A stretch of DNA of 64,000 nucleotides from Triticum aestivum. Its lineage: Eukaryota > Streptophyta > Magnoliopsida > Poales > Poaceae. Position numbers and translations under genes: made by a program. This document shows, piece by piece, positions 44,201 to 55,298 of the stretch. The first letter of the stretch is position 1; every line of letters begins with the position of its first letter. The notes under the pieces are model-generated. The model was not told the DNA's origin. It worked only from the letters and a program-made list of their open reading frames with translations, and did not search any database. Location: NCBI RefSeq assembly GCF_018294505.1, contig NC_057809.1:414694104-414758103 (forward strand), read 5' to 3'.

Positions 44201-44955
44201 GAGCCCTTAAGCAAGCAGAGGATGCTGCCGCAGTTGCCGAGGCCGCCAAGAAGGAGCTGGAGACGAAGGTGGCGCAGCTGGAGGCCGATCTCAAGGCGAG
44301 TGGTGAAGAGCTTGCCGCGCTCAAGCGTGAGCGGGAGAAGGACGCCCACAGCAACTCAGAGCTGCAGGTTCGTCTCGCCGAGAAGGGCAAAGAGCTTAGC
44401 GCCGCCAAGGACTCCAACGCAGATCTTGAGTTGAAGCTGACCACTTTGACCAAGACGCTGGACGGCGCCAGGGAGCAGGAGGTGGCCTTGAAGGAGGAGA
44501 TCAAGGCCGACAAGGCGCTGCTGGCGAGTGCTGCCGCCGCCCAGAATGCTTTTAGGGAGAATGTGGAGCACTGGACGGAGGGTCTCGTGAATGCTGCCGC
44601 AGATATCGACAGGGAGCTGGCGCAGCTGGGGGTGGAGGATCTCGGGTATCCCTCTGATGAGAACCTCCAACCCAGCGCCAAGCTCACCTTGTTCTTCAAA
44701 GGCGTGGCGACGGCCCTCCAGCGGCTCCGGGAGAAGATCCCAAAGCAGCTGGCCGACGAGTCGCGCAAGATCTGCGCGGGAGCTCTTCAAAAGGTGTTGG
44801 TGAAGGTGGCCTTCCGCAACCCGGGCCTCAACCTCACCAACGTCCTCAAGACCCTGCCGCCGGATGCTGATCTGGAGGCGCTCAAGACCCTTGTCGCACC
44901 CATTGTGGACAAGGTGAGCGGGATCAAGAGGATTGAGGGCGATCGCGTAGACTAG
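41245..44955 (+). pseudogene. Antisense ORF of the complete Tat element ('putative gypsy type transposon' domain plus coiled coil)
   Basis: A likely ATG at 41245 gives MAPRADKGKVVKSTEAQRLA. The frame breaks at a run of nine C (41331-41339) and resumes as ARELRENYYLFWSTETRAHP, FALFFYCGLCPPFSEFFCDI, LLDFTPNAVLTMAVFAHLCE and NFVGVYPNVALFRHFF, the conserved first domain. Exon 1 ends at about 42928. Introns with GT-AG ends follow: 42929-43019, 43157-43237 and 43381-43462. The last exon (43463-44955) carries a coiled coil of about 250 residues (EEREQLAEEQKAFFLEKAEV and similar) and a tail ending IKRIEGDRVD. Exon 1 to exon 2 keeps frame; later joints were not all in frame in my reading. Ala/Glu-rich with CTTGCCG-type codon bias. 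Apart from the C-run it is largely open. Confidence 0.7.
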
Positions 44956-45757
44956 GCCGCCCGTTTTCTTCTTTTCTTGTCGCTGCTGGTCATGTTATGA
45001 GAACAATCTGTTAGAGCCGCGACAAGCTACCTTGTAATATAACTCTATTCCGGGTAATGATTGCAATGTTATTCCCTTTACTTGATTCCTCCCTTTGTAT
45101 GTTTTTGCCCTACGCTTTTAGGGAACTTGCCCGTGCAGGCACCTTAGCCGCGAGCGCTGAGTGCGGGATGTCAGCAGCCTGCTGGCGGTGCCGCTACTGA
45201 CAAGAAACCTTGTCGCAACTAGTCGCAGCTCACTTAAGTTGTTGAGCGGACTCGAAACAAAGTAAGGGCGCAACTAGCTACGAGTTGGTTCCTCCGCGCA
45301 CAGGTTTTCCATACAAAGTGCGGTCGTTCAAGGGAGATAACTTAAAATTTTTAAAAATCTGATTGTTCAAACTTTGGCAACTTAGCTTTTCTGTTGTTTG
45401 CTTCCCGGTAAGGCGAAACTTTCTTGAACGATGCCTGGTCCATACCATTATCTTCTCCTTTCCCCCCCGGCAAACTTGTGGGCGAGGGAACCTTCCTTTC
45501 CTTGAGAAAAAAGAAAGAGGAGAAAATAAAGATATGGAGCCTTACGGCTCGTTATTGCTTACCGGGGAGTAGGTGCTGCACAAAGTGTCAGATCACATAT
45601 GCAAAAAATAGAAAGCATGAAATTGACAAGATGTGCGGAGCATATGAGCTTTACTTATGCACGGGGTCTGCGCCCGGCTTTGTACAAAGGATTACATGCA
45701 ACAGCGGCAAGACTTGTACAAAAGGTGGTTGCCGGAACAGGTTTCGGCAACCGCGCC
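44956..45757. other. Intergenic segment between convergent antisense ORF and integrase
   Basis: No gene. Both transcription units end into this 0.8 kb, so it should hold their polyadenylation signals; TGTAATATAACTC near 45033 is a candidate for the + strand unit. Short ORFs in it have no likeness to known families. Confidence 0.5.
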
Positions 45758-47461
45758 TTACGGGTAAAACTTACGAAGATGCTCAATGTTCCAGGAATTG
45801 CTCACCGGAATGTTATCTTCGGTCTCAAGGCGGACAGCGCTAGGCCTAGTGACTCGTTTCACCCGGTAAGGGCCTTCCCACTTCGGCATCAACTTGTTGG
45901 AATTCTTGGCGGACTGAACACGCCGAAGAATAAGGTCGCCTTCCTCGAGACTTCTGGCGTTAACTTTGCGGCTATGGTAGCGGCGCAAAGCTTGCTGGTA
46001 GCGAGCAGCTCGTACAGTAGCCTGAAGACGGTCTTCCTCAAGGAGTAGCGCGTCATCTTGTCGCAGCTGCTCTTGCTCAAGCTCATCATAAGCGAGCACT
46101 CGAGGTGACCCGTATACAAGTTCCGTGGGGAGAACTGCCTCTGCTCCATAGACTAGAGCGAAAGGTGTCTGGCCAGTGGCTCGATTTGGTGTCGTCCTGA
46201 TCGACCAAAGAACCACCGGCAGCTCCTCGATCCAGTTTCTTCCACACTTGTGCAGCCTGTCAAAAGTCCTGGTCTTGAGCCCACGCAACACTTCAGCATT
46301 TGCCCTCTCCGCTTGACCGTTGCTTCTCGGGTGAGCAACAGAAGCGAAGCAGACCTTGGCGCCAAGATCTTGGACGTACTGCATGAAGGTGCGGCTCGTG
46401 AATTGCGTACCGTTGTCGGTGATTATCCTGTTAGGGATCCCGAAGCGGCAAACAATCGACCTAAAGAACTTGACTGCTGACTGTGCTGTCACCTTCTTCA
46501 CTGCTTCCACTTCCGGCCACTTTGTGAACTTGTCGATTGCAACGTACAAGTACTCAAAGCCCCCGACTGCTCGGGGAAAGGGGCCGAGGATGTCGAGCCC
46601 CCAGACCGAAAATGGCCAGGATAAAGGGATTGTCTGGAGAGCTTGACCTAGTTGGTGTATCTGCTTGGAATGGAACTGGCACGCTTCACACTTGGTTACT
46701 TGTGCAGTTGCATCCTGGAGGGCTGTCGGCCAAAAGAAACCTTGCCGGAATGCTTTGCCGGCAAGTGCTCTTGCGCCAATGTGGTGACCACATATGCCTC
46801 CATGTATCTCTGCCAACAGCTTTTGTCCGTCTTCCCGGTGAATACACTTCAATTTCACACCGTTGAGTCTTCTTCTGTACAGTGTGTTATCAACAAACTG
46901 GTACATACTTGACTGCCGGGCTACTCTTTCCGCTTCTTCTTGCTCTTCGGGAAGTTCTCCTGTCTGAAGGAAACGGACAATCTGCTGTGTCCATGCTGGA
47001 GCTTGTGGCTCGACAACAAGGACTAAAGGCAAATCTGCTGCTGCGGGAACATCCGCTTCTACAGCGAGAACCTGTGGCTCTGCCGGAGCTTGACGTTCCC
47101 CGGCAAGCTTGCCGGAGCAAAACTTGTCGGGAGTTTCTGCTTCAACGGAACAAACCCTAGGGCTTTCCGGAGCAGACTGCTCCTCAGCGCTCTTGGCGTT
47201 GATCTTGGGGACCTTCTTGGCGGCGGCTTCAGGAAGCTCTGCCGAAAAATAGTCACCAGAAATCAACTTCCTCTTCTTGCTCTGTCCAGTTGATGGCGTT
47301 ACAGATGGTTGAGTCAGCTTGAGCACAAAGATCCCTGGTTCCACAGGTAACTCAAGTGCGGCGCACTTTGATAGGCCATCGGCAATGGCGTTCTGAGCTC
47401 TTGGAACATGCTCCATCTGTAGGCCGTCAAAGTGCTCTTCTAGCTTTCTCACTTCGTCGAC
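45758..47461 (-). pseudogene. int: End of second RNase H and integrase of the complete Tat element
   Basis: It begins after an in-frame TAA (47462-47464) with VDEVRKLEEHFDGLQMEHVP and AQNAIADGLSKCAAL, the last Asp of the archaeal-type RNase H. After a variable linker comes the integrase HHCC region (HGGICGHHIGARALAG, CEACQFHSKQ). The core has GLDILGPFPRAVGG (D), IITDNGTQFTSRTFMQYV (D) and SNGQAERANAEVLRGLKTRT (E). The C-terminal part is LMPKWEGPYRVKRVTRPSAV, ending SWNIEHLRKFYP with a stop at 45758-45760. The integrase itself has no break over about 560 residues; only the upstream stops separate it from the rest of the polyprotein. Confidence 0.85.
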
Positions 47462-49291
47462 TTAGGCTTCCATCAACGGACTCTGATAGCTCTTGTTCAC
47501 TTGGCGGACGACAAGCTGCGAGTCACCCCTGACAATGAGCTTCTTGATCCCAAGGTCTGCCGCGATCCTGAGACCGGCAAGCAAGCCTTCATACTCTGCA
47601 GTATTGTTTGTTGCTTGCTCCTTGGGAAAGTGCATCTGGACTACGTACTTGAGGTGCTCTCCGGTGGGTGCGACAAGCAGCACGCCAGCGTCGGTGCCTT
47701 GCAGCGAAAAGGCACCATCAAAGTACATCAGCCACTCTTTGCTTGCTTCCTCGACAGGGATGCTCGTTTCTGGAATTTCTTCATCTGGTGTTGGCGTCCA
47801 TTCTGCTATGAATTCTGCCAATGCTCTGCTTTGGATAGTTGAAGTACTCTCAAACTTGAGGCCAAAGCTTGACAGTTCCAGTGCCCACTCAACAATCCTG
47901 CCTGTCGCTTCTGGATTCTGTAGTATCCTCTTCAGCGGAAAACGAGTGACAACTGTGATCTCATGTGCTTGGAAGTAATGGCGCAGCTTTCTCGAGGCCA
48001 TGAGAAGGCCGAAAAGCAATTTCTGCACGCCAGAGTACCTTGACCTAGCCCCCTGCAGAAGGGAACTGACAAAGTAAACTGGGCGATGTACCATTCTCTT
48101 CTGTATCTCCTCGCGCGTCTGCGCAGATCCATCCTTGTCGGGACCAGAGCTTGTCGGGGAAACCCCCTGCTTGTCGCTGGATGCGCCTGCCGTGGTTGCT
48201 GGCTCGTCATCTTCCTCCCTCTCTGCTACTAACGCAGCACTAACCACTTGATTGGTTGCCGCTATATACAATAGCAACTTCTCTTGTGGCTTAGGTGCGA
48301 CAAGTGTTGGAGTGGAGGACAGGTATCTCTTCAAGTCTTGCAGCGCAGCCTCCGCTTCCGGAGTCCATTTCATTGGACCTGCCTTTTTCAATATTTTGAA
48401 AAATGGCAGGGTGCGCTCAACAGACCTAGAGATAAACCTGCTGAGAGCAGCCACGCAACCGGCAAGTCTTTGTACATCCTTGACGCGCTTTGGTGCTTCA
48501 ATCTGCTCAATGGCCTTGATCTTGTCGGGATTGGCTTCGATTCCCCTCTGAGACACGAAGAACCCGATAAGCTTGCCAGAGGGGACTCCAAACACACACT
48601 TCTTGGGGTTGAGATTGAGGCTGGTCTTGCGCAGATTTGCAAAGGTCTCGTCTAAATCTTGAATCAGAGTTGCCTTGTCCTTGCTCTTGACCACTATGTC
48701 ATCCATGTAGGCTTCCACATTTCTGTGTATTTGTGGCTCAAGAGCGACATGGACTACCCTTGCAAATGTTGAACCAGCATTTTTTAAACTGAAAGGCATC
48801 CGTATGAAACAGTACGTGCCACATGGAGTGATGAATGCGGTCTTCTCCTCATCCTCTTCTGCCATGAAGATCTGATGGTATCCTGAGTATGCGTCAAGAA
48901 ATGAAAGCAAGTCACATCCGGCCGTGGAGTCAACAATCTGGTCAATGCGCGGCAAAGGAAATGGGTCTTTGGGACAAGCTTTGTTAACATCGGTAAAGTC
49001 GATACAAAGTCTCCATTTCCCGTTCGCCTTGCACACGACTACAGGATTGGCCAACCACGTAGGATGGAGCACTCCTCTGACAAGGCCTGCTGCTTCGAAC
49101 TTCTTGATCTCTTCTGCGATGAATTCTTGGCGCTCCACTACTTGCTTCCTGACCTTCTGCTTGACGGGCCGCGCATGAGGACAAACAGCAAGATGGTGCT
49201 CAATTACTTTCCTGGGTACACCGGGGATGTCAGGCGGTTGCCACGCAAACACGTCGACGTTCGCCCGCAGGAAAGCAATGAGCACGCTTTC
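47462..49291 (-). pseudogene. pol: Reverse transcriptase and RNases H of the complete Tat element
   Basis: Open from 49291 to the TAA at 47462-47464. RT: FAWQPPDIPGVPRKVIEHHL, LANPVVVCKANGKWRLCIDF, FPLPRIDQIVDSTAGCDLLS, FLDAYSGYHQI, MPFSLKNAGSTFARV and the intact catalytic box EAYMDDIVVKSKDK. The first RNase H domain has LLLYIAATNQVVSAALVAER and QKLLFGLLMASRKLRHYF. The second has EWLMYFDGAFSLQGTDAGVL, NNTAEYEGLLAGLRIAADLG and VRGDSQLVVRQV. The closing TAA stands where the related protein has Tyr (MEA-stop-VDEVRKLE). A TAG (49292-49294) separates it from protease. All catalytic residues are present. Confidence 0.9.
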
Positions 49292-50104
49292 CTATTTAGG
49301 GTCGAGAGTGGCACTGATGGTGAAGGTACCACCAGTGCCGTCCTCCTTGGCGGACACCTTCTTGGTCTCTGGCGGAGCTGCCATTGTCTTCTTACACTTG
49401 CCGGTGGAGCTCGATGGTGCGTCCTCGACGGCAGCGCAGCACTCCGAAGAGGTGCGCTTGCCGGAGTGGGCATCAGAACTCTTGCCGAACTTGGTCTTCT
49501 TCTTCCCCCCGGGAGCTTCAACGGCAGGTGACTTGCGATCTGTTGCGGCTGCCGCTTCCCGGTAGATCTTGTCGGCGCAGATAAGAGAATCCTTCTTGTC
49601 GCCAGGGACAGAGATGACGCTTATCGGGCCTGGCATCTTCAGCATGTTGTATGCGTAGTGAGAGGCTGCCATGAACTTGGCGAGTGCTGGACGGCCGAGT
49701 ATCCCATTGTAAGGCAATGGAAAATCGGCAACGTCAAAAGTGACCCTCTTAGTCCTGAAGTTCACCTCGTTGCCAAATGTTACTGGCAATGTGACCTTCC
49801 CCTTCGGCTTGCTCCTTCCCGGGTTGATTCCTTGGAATGTGCCGGTCTCTTCGAGCTCGCTGTCAGGGATCTGGAGTTTCTGGAGTACAGCGGAGGAGAT
49901 CAGGTTCAAGCCGGCCCCGCCGTCAACTAGCATCTTAGTGACCTTGAGTTTGCGGATAGTTGGTGAAACCAACATCGGCAAGCACCCGACCGCAGTTGTG
50001 CGATCAGGGTGGTCCTCAATATCAAAGATGATAGGCGTGCTGGACCATTTCAGAAGCTTGCGTGACTCGACAGGTGGTTCTGCCGCATTGACTTCCCGCA
50101 CCCA
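49292..50104 (-). pseudogene. pro: Aspartic protease of the complete Tat element
   Basis: Same frame as gag and RT. RKLLKWSSTPIIFDIEDHPD leads into the domain, with active site VDGGAGLNLISSAVLQKL (D-G-G-A) and later ETGTFQGINPGRSKPKGKVT and FPLPYNGILGRPALAKFMAA. It ends ATLDPK at a TAG, the same place as in the element at 28 kb. No other break. Confidence 0.85.
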
Positions 50105-52147
50105 CTACTTGAGTTGGCGGTGCGAAGTATGCAGAGAAGCACCGCTGTCAACGCACAAGACCTCTGTGGCTTTCTGGAACTCCTGCTCACTGGTCTCAAC
50201 ACCATCCATGTCTTCGTCGTTGTCGTCATCTTCATCCTTGTCGCGGCCGCGGGGAGGTCTATCTCCTTGCCGCTGCTTGGCCTTGCCGCGGCGTCCTCCC
50301 CGGCCGGCGCGCTTCTTGCCGGATTCTCCAGCGCCTCCTTGGGCCCTCTCCTTGTCGCGTCGCTCATATTCAGCCTTTTGCTGCTGGACAAGCTGCTCGA
50401 CCTTCTTGCAGCTCTGGAGGTCATGGCCCTTGGTGCGGTGGATCTTGCAGTACTGCTTGTCGGTGCCGTCCTGCTTGTCGGCGACCGCCACAGTCTGGCA
50501 GTTGGTGCATGCAGCAATCTCCTTACCGGAGCTACCAGCTTTGGCTTTCTTGGCGCCACCTTCGTTGCCGGACTGCTCAATGACTAGCACATCTTTGCCT
50601 TTCTTCTTCCTATTGTTCCGCCGCCGGTTTTTCTTTGCCGGGGCAGCATCCTCGCTGTCAGATCCTCCTGCTCCTGTATTCTCTCCGGGGAGTTTCCTCC
50701 CTTCCTCAGCACGTGCACACTTGTCGGCCAGGGCATACAGCTCACTGACGTCTCTGATCTTGCACATCACCATCTCCTCCCGCATCCTGCGGTTACGCAC
50801 GTTCTGATGGAACGCGCTGATGACCGCGGCAGGGTGGACATCTGGGATGTTGTGCTGTACACGGCTGAATCTCTGAATGTACTTGCGCAGGGGCTCTCCT
50901 TCCTTCTGGGCGAGCAGATGAAGGTCACTCTCTTGGCCATGAGGTTTGTGGCCGCCTGTAAAGGCGCCGATAAACTGATGGCATAGGTCTGCCCAGGAGG
51001 ATATGGAGTTGTCCGGCAAGTGCATGAGCCAGGACCTGACGTTGGGCTTGAGCACCAGCAGGAAGTAGTTGGCAAGGATCTTGTCGTCCCGCCCCCCGGC
51101 AGCCTGCACCGCGATGGTGTAGATCCTGAGGAACTCCGACGGATGCGACTTGCCGTCATACTTCTCTGGTACATCTGGCTTGAAATTCTTCGTGCTGGGC
51201 CACTGGACTTGCCGCAGCTCACGAGTAAACGCAGGGCAACCTACCGCGTACGGCAAGTCGCCTGGTTCCCCTGGCGCATGCATGTCGACAGAGGGCCCAG
51301 CGCGCTGGTCCGATTGACATCGCGCTTCTCTTCGGTGCTCGATGCGAGTACGAGCGTCTTCTTGCTGTCGTTCGTGAAGAACTTGGCACTGATCGCGACG
51401 AGCTCATGGATCTGATCACGCGGTGGAGTCGCTGTTGAGGTGGATCCGGCGAGTCGGCGATCTTGGCCTTCGGGGCGGAGAGTGCATAGTGGTTGCACCC
51501 CCACCGGTCTTGTCGCCACCGGCTCGTGCCTGGCTGACTTGTCGTGGCTGCGATGTGCTCGGCTGCCATTGAGTGTCGCCGTTGGCGAAGCCGATGAGAC
51601 TCTGAATGGTGGCCCTCCAGTCGTCGATCTTGTCTGCCGTTGGAGGGTAGTCCAGGAGAAGTTGAGCTCGCGCCAAATCTTCTGTTGTAGTGGCGGGTGG
51701 CGGTGGCGAACGGTGCGAGGAGCGGGATATGCTCGGACTTCTAACTATGTTAGAAGGAGCAGTATCCCGTCCAGGCAACCGTGCCTCGCTCGTGCCAGCA
51801 TGTTGGCGTGCATGCTGGTCTTGAGCACTCCGAGATCCACCAGCTCGATCTTGGTCCAGCAAACGCATGGTACCGTGAGTACCATGACGCTGCCGGTCCC
51901 GCGCCTCCTGAGATGGGCGCGGTGCATGTACGGACGCCGAGGTCTTGGAGTGCGCCCGGTCGTTGTGGGAGCCGGCTACGCCGCCGATGGGCAGCGCAGC
52001 CTTGTCCTTGGACCTGGCAGCACCGTGAGCTCCCTCGTCGACACCCGTTCTTCCGCCTGCGTCTGCCCCATCAGCTGTTTGCTCCGGCGGTGGTGGGTTC
52101 GGCGCGGACGGAGCAGCCGCCTCCGAAGCCTTCTTCTTCGTCGGCAT
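50105..52147 (-). pseudogene. gag: gag of the complete Tat element
   Basis: The start ATG is at 52147 (MPTKKKASEAAAPSAPNPPP), 88 bp inside the right LTR. The frame is continuous to 50105 except for TGA at 51416-51418 and 51404-51406, and ends at a TAG (50105-50107). The N-terminal part is disordered (Ala/Pro/Asp/Arg). Then EDARTRIEHRREARCQSDQR and MHAPGEPGDLPYAVGCPAFT precede the capsid domain: KYDGKSHPSEFLRIYTIAVQ, SWLMHLPDNSISSWADLCHQ and EPLRKYIQRFSRVQHNIPDV. A Lys/Arg-rich part with CTNCQ and YCKIHRTKGHDLQSC forms the zinc-binding RNA-interaction region. All stops are in frame with no frameshift. Confidence 0.85.
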
Positions 52148-52234
52148 ATCGATGAAGATGATGAAGATCTAGCTCGTGTGAACGCCGGATCTGGTTCACA
52201 CAACCTCGACTCCCCCTACCTGGCGTGCCAAAGA

Positions 52235-53145
52235 TGTTGGGGTTACTAATCCACGAGCACCTATGGGACCGGCGGACCGAGTCCCTTTCGGTTCGGCGGG
52301 GGCGAGTGTCGCACGAAGAGCGGATCGAGGCGAAGCACACGAGCAGTTTACCCAGGTTCGGGCCACACGGATGCGTAAAACCCTACTCCTGCTTTGTGGT
52401 TTGTATTGAGTTCTTGCTCGGGAGCGCGGAGTGCTACAGTACACCCCAGCAGCTAACGAGACTGAGCTTGAGTGTTCTCTTCCTCCCCCCTCCCCTCTAT
52501 GTTGCGCATGGGCCTCCTTTTATATGCTCAAGGGGTCACCGACAGGTGGCAACGTAGACAAGGGTAAAAATGGAAAGGTGTTGCGGTTGGTACAGCTACC
52601 TGCTACAGTGTATCATACCTAACCCTGATGGCAGGGGACCAGGGCATTAAATGCCCGTCTGCGTCGCCTAAATAGTGCAAAAGGGACCGTCAGGGACGCC
52701 ACCGCTCGCCACGATGGCAATCTTGTCAGCGCCGCTTGCCACCGCGCACCGCTGGCTGCACAGCCTCCCGCCACGTATGCCTAGAAGGGTCCCAGAGCGA
52801 CACATTGGTGGATGTGCTGGAGCGTGGACACAGAGTGGTGGCTTGCCGCGGCAAGCGCCTTGCTGCGGTCGTTGTCTTGTCGCGTCCGGGAGCTTGTCGC
52901 TCACCGGGCCTTGCCGGGATGCGTGGTGCGTCACGGCAAGTTCCTTGAGATGCCTTGGTTGGCCTTCCCGGCAAGCTCCTCTTGTCGGGGTCTTGTCTCC
53001 TTGGCTTGGATACTTTGTCCTTGAATGGCTCCAAAGGAACCACGGAGGACCTTGGCGGTCACCCGTCAAGCCTTGCCGCGGGATGCTGCGACTGCTTGTG
53101 CACAAGTTCGGGATACTAGGGTACCCCTACTCTAGTACACCGACA
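52235..53145 (-). repeat. 5' LTR of the complete Tat element (right), 911 bp
   Basis: Pair of 39959-40869. The minus-strand TATA box TATAAAAGG is at 52524-52516. It is followed on the right by the target duplication ATAGT (53146-53150) and the rest of the Copia LTR. Confidence 0.95.
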
Positions 53146-53150
53146 ATAGT

Positions 53151-53429
53151 GCTAAGATAACGGATGGATCAAGTCAATCACATCATTCTCTAATGATGTG
53201 ATCCCGTTCATCAAATGACAACTCATGTCTATGGCTAGGAAACTTAACCATCATTGATTAACGAGCTAGTCAAGTAGAGGCATACTAGTGACACTCTGTT
53301 TGTCTATGTATTCACACATGTACTAAGTTTCCGGTTAATACAATTCTAGCATGAATAATAAACATTTATCATGATATAAGGACATATAAATAACAACTTT
53401 ATTATTGCCTCTAGGGCATATTTCCTTTA
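53151..53429 (-). repeat. Copia 3' LTR, right segment
   Basis: Continues the LTR after the Tat insertion and ends ...GGGCATATTTCCTTTA, so the element-strand LTR starts TAAAGGAAATATGCCC, where a typical member would start TGAAGG. The purine-rich minus-strand tract AAGTGGGAGAC (53440-53430) is the polypurine tract. Confidence 0.8.
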
Positions 53430-53516
53430 GTCTCCCACTTGAACTAGAGTCAATAATCTAGATTACAGTGTAATGATTCTAACACCCATGGAGTCTTGGT
53501 GTTGATCATGTTTTGC

Positions 53517-54121
53517 TCATGAGAGAGGTTTAGTCAACGGGTCTGCAACATTCAGATCCGTATGTTTCTGGCAAATCTCTATGTCTCCCTCCTTGTCTTG
53601 ATCGCGGATGGAATTGAAGCGCCTCTTGATGTGTTTGGTTCTCTTGTGAAATCTGGATTCCTTTGCCAAGGCAATTGCACCAGTATTGTCACAAAAGATT
53701 TTCATTCGACCTGATGCACTAGGTACGACACCTAGATCGGATATGAACTCCTTCATGCAGACTCCTTCATTTGCTGCTTATGGAGCATCTATGTATTCCG
53801 CTTCACACGTAGATCCCGCCATGGCGCTTTGCTTAGAACTGCACCAACTAACAGCTCCACCATTCAATAAAAATATGTATCCGGTTTGTGACTTAGAGTC
53901 ATCCGAATCAGTGTCAAAGCTTGCATCGACGTAACCATTTACGACGAGCTCTTTGTCACCTCCATAAACAAGAAACATATCCTTAGTCCTTTTCAGGTAT
54001 TTCAGGATATTCTTGACCGCTGTCCAGTGATCCACTCATGGATTACTTTGTTACCTCCCTGCTAAACTAATAGCATGGCACACATCAGGTCTGGTACACA
54101 GCATTGCATACATGATAGAAC
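53517..54121 (-). pseudogene. pol: Copia RNase H
   Basis: Blocks MDHWTAVKNILKYLKRTKDM, DASFDTDSDDSKSQTGYIFL and SWCSSKQSAMAGSTCEAEYI are followed after a break by MKEFISDLGVVPS and IFCDNTGAIALAKESRFHKR. It ends NVADPLTKPLS with a stop at 53517-53519. These are the standard Copia RNase H motifs (D, E, D). Breaks near 53770 and 54040 inactivate it. Confidence 0.85.
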
Positions 54122-55298
54122 CTATGGCTGAAGCATAGGGAATGACTTTTTTTTCTCTCTATCTTCTCCACTGGTCGGGCATTGAGTCTGACTCAACTTC
54201 ACACCTTGTAACACACGCAAGAACCCTTTCTTTTCTTGATCCATTTTGAACTTCTTCAAAACTTTATCAAGGTATGTGCTTTGTGAAAATCCAATTAAGG
54301 GTCTTGATCTATCTCTATAGATCTTGATGCCCAATATATAAGCAGCTTCACCGAGGTCTTTCATTGAAAAATTCTTATTCAAGTATCCTTTTATGCTATT
54401 CAGAAATTCAGTATCATTTCCAATAAACAATATGTCATCCACATATAATATCAGAAATCAATGTTGGGGATATCGCTTATCGGGAACGTATCGGTCGACC
54501 CAAGATAAGGGGTAAATCGACCAGTTTATCGTCATATCAGATGATTTATCGCCATATCGGCTAATTTATAGGCTGATTTATCTTTTCGGTTAGATAACAG
54601 TAAGCGATAAATCGGCCGATTTATCAGAATATCAGAAGATATCTTGAACAGTGTCAGAAATGCTAGAGAGCTCCCACTCACTTTCTTGTAAATACAAGCT
54701 TCTCCAAAAGTCTGTATAAAACCATATGCTTTGATCACACTATCAAAGCGTATATTCCAACTCCGAGATGCTTGCACCAGTCCATAAATGGATCGTTGGA
54801 GCTTACACACTTTGTTAGCACCTTTTGGATCGACAAAACCTTCTGGTTGCATCATATACAACTCTTCTTTAAGATATCTATTAAGGAATGTAGTTTTGAC
54901 ATCCATTTGCCGAATTTCATAATCATAAAATGCGGCAATTGCTAACATGATTTGGACGGACTTAAGCATCTCTACGGGTGAGAAGGTCTCATCATAGTCA
55001 ACTCCTTGAACTTGTCGAAAACCTTTCGCAACAAGACGAGCTTTGTAGATAGTAACATTATCGTTGGCGTCAGTCTTCTTCTTGAAGATCCATTTATTCT
55101 CTATGGCTTCCTGATCATTGGGCAAGTCAACCGAAGTCCACACTTTGTTCTCATACATGGATCCCATCTCAGATTTCATGGCCTCAAGCCATTTCGCGGA
55201 ATCTGGGCTCATCATCGCTTCCTCATAGTTTGTAGGTTCGTCATGGTCAAGTAACATGACCTCCAGAACAGGATTACTGTACCACTCTGGTGCGGATC
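54122..55298 (-). pseudogene. pol: Copia reverse transcriptase, split by a MITE
   Basis: WIFKKKTDANDNVTIYKARL, AKGFRQVQGVDYDETFSPV, QMDVKTTFLN (usually DVKTAFLN) and SIYGLVQASRSWNIRFD lie to the right of the insertion. After the 195 bp insert the catalytic YVDDILF region (minus strand of 54430-54450) and KDLGEAAYILGIKIYRDRSR follow on the left. The insertion separates the KKVSG block from the catalytic Asp pair. It also shows frameshifts near 54200. Confidence 0.85.
54459..54653. mobile_element. 195 bp hAT-like MITE inserted in the Copia RT
   Basis: The insert interrupts RT coding sequence and is flanked by a perfect 8 bp duplication TCAGAAAT (54451-54458 and 54654-54661), the hAT target length. 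The ends form a terminal inverted repeat: CAATGTTGGGGATATC on the left and, read on the opposite strand, CACTGTTCAAGATATC on the right (12 of 16). The interior is full of GATTTATCG/CGATAAAT-type palindromic phrases and has no coding capacity. Confidence 0.8.

Larger units (their letters stand above)
39959..53145 (-). mobile_element. Complete Tat-lineage Ty3/Gypsy retrotransposon, 13,187 bp, inserted in the Copia LTR
   Basis: Two 911 bp LTRs (39959-40869 and 52235-53145) both start TGTTGGGGTT and end ACACCGACA. The five bases outside each end are ATAGT (39954-39958 and 53146-53150), a perfect target duplication. The element runs on -: primer binding site by the right LTR (minus TGGCACGCCAGG, 3 bases inside), gag, protease, RT, dual RNase H, integrase; then the antisense ORF on + and a polypurine tract (minus GGGGGCTCC) by the left LTR. 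My by-eye LTR comparison gives about 25 differences, mostly transitions (roughly 2.7%), which suggests insertion about one million years ago at usual grass rates. Confidence 0.95.

Noticed and set aside
49740..50807. 355-codon + strand ORF, and a 269-codon one at 51440-52249
   Set aside because: They lie opposite the gag-protease frame of the complete Tat element, whose domains are unmistakable; the + frames are Ser/Leu-rich shadows.
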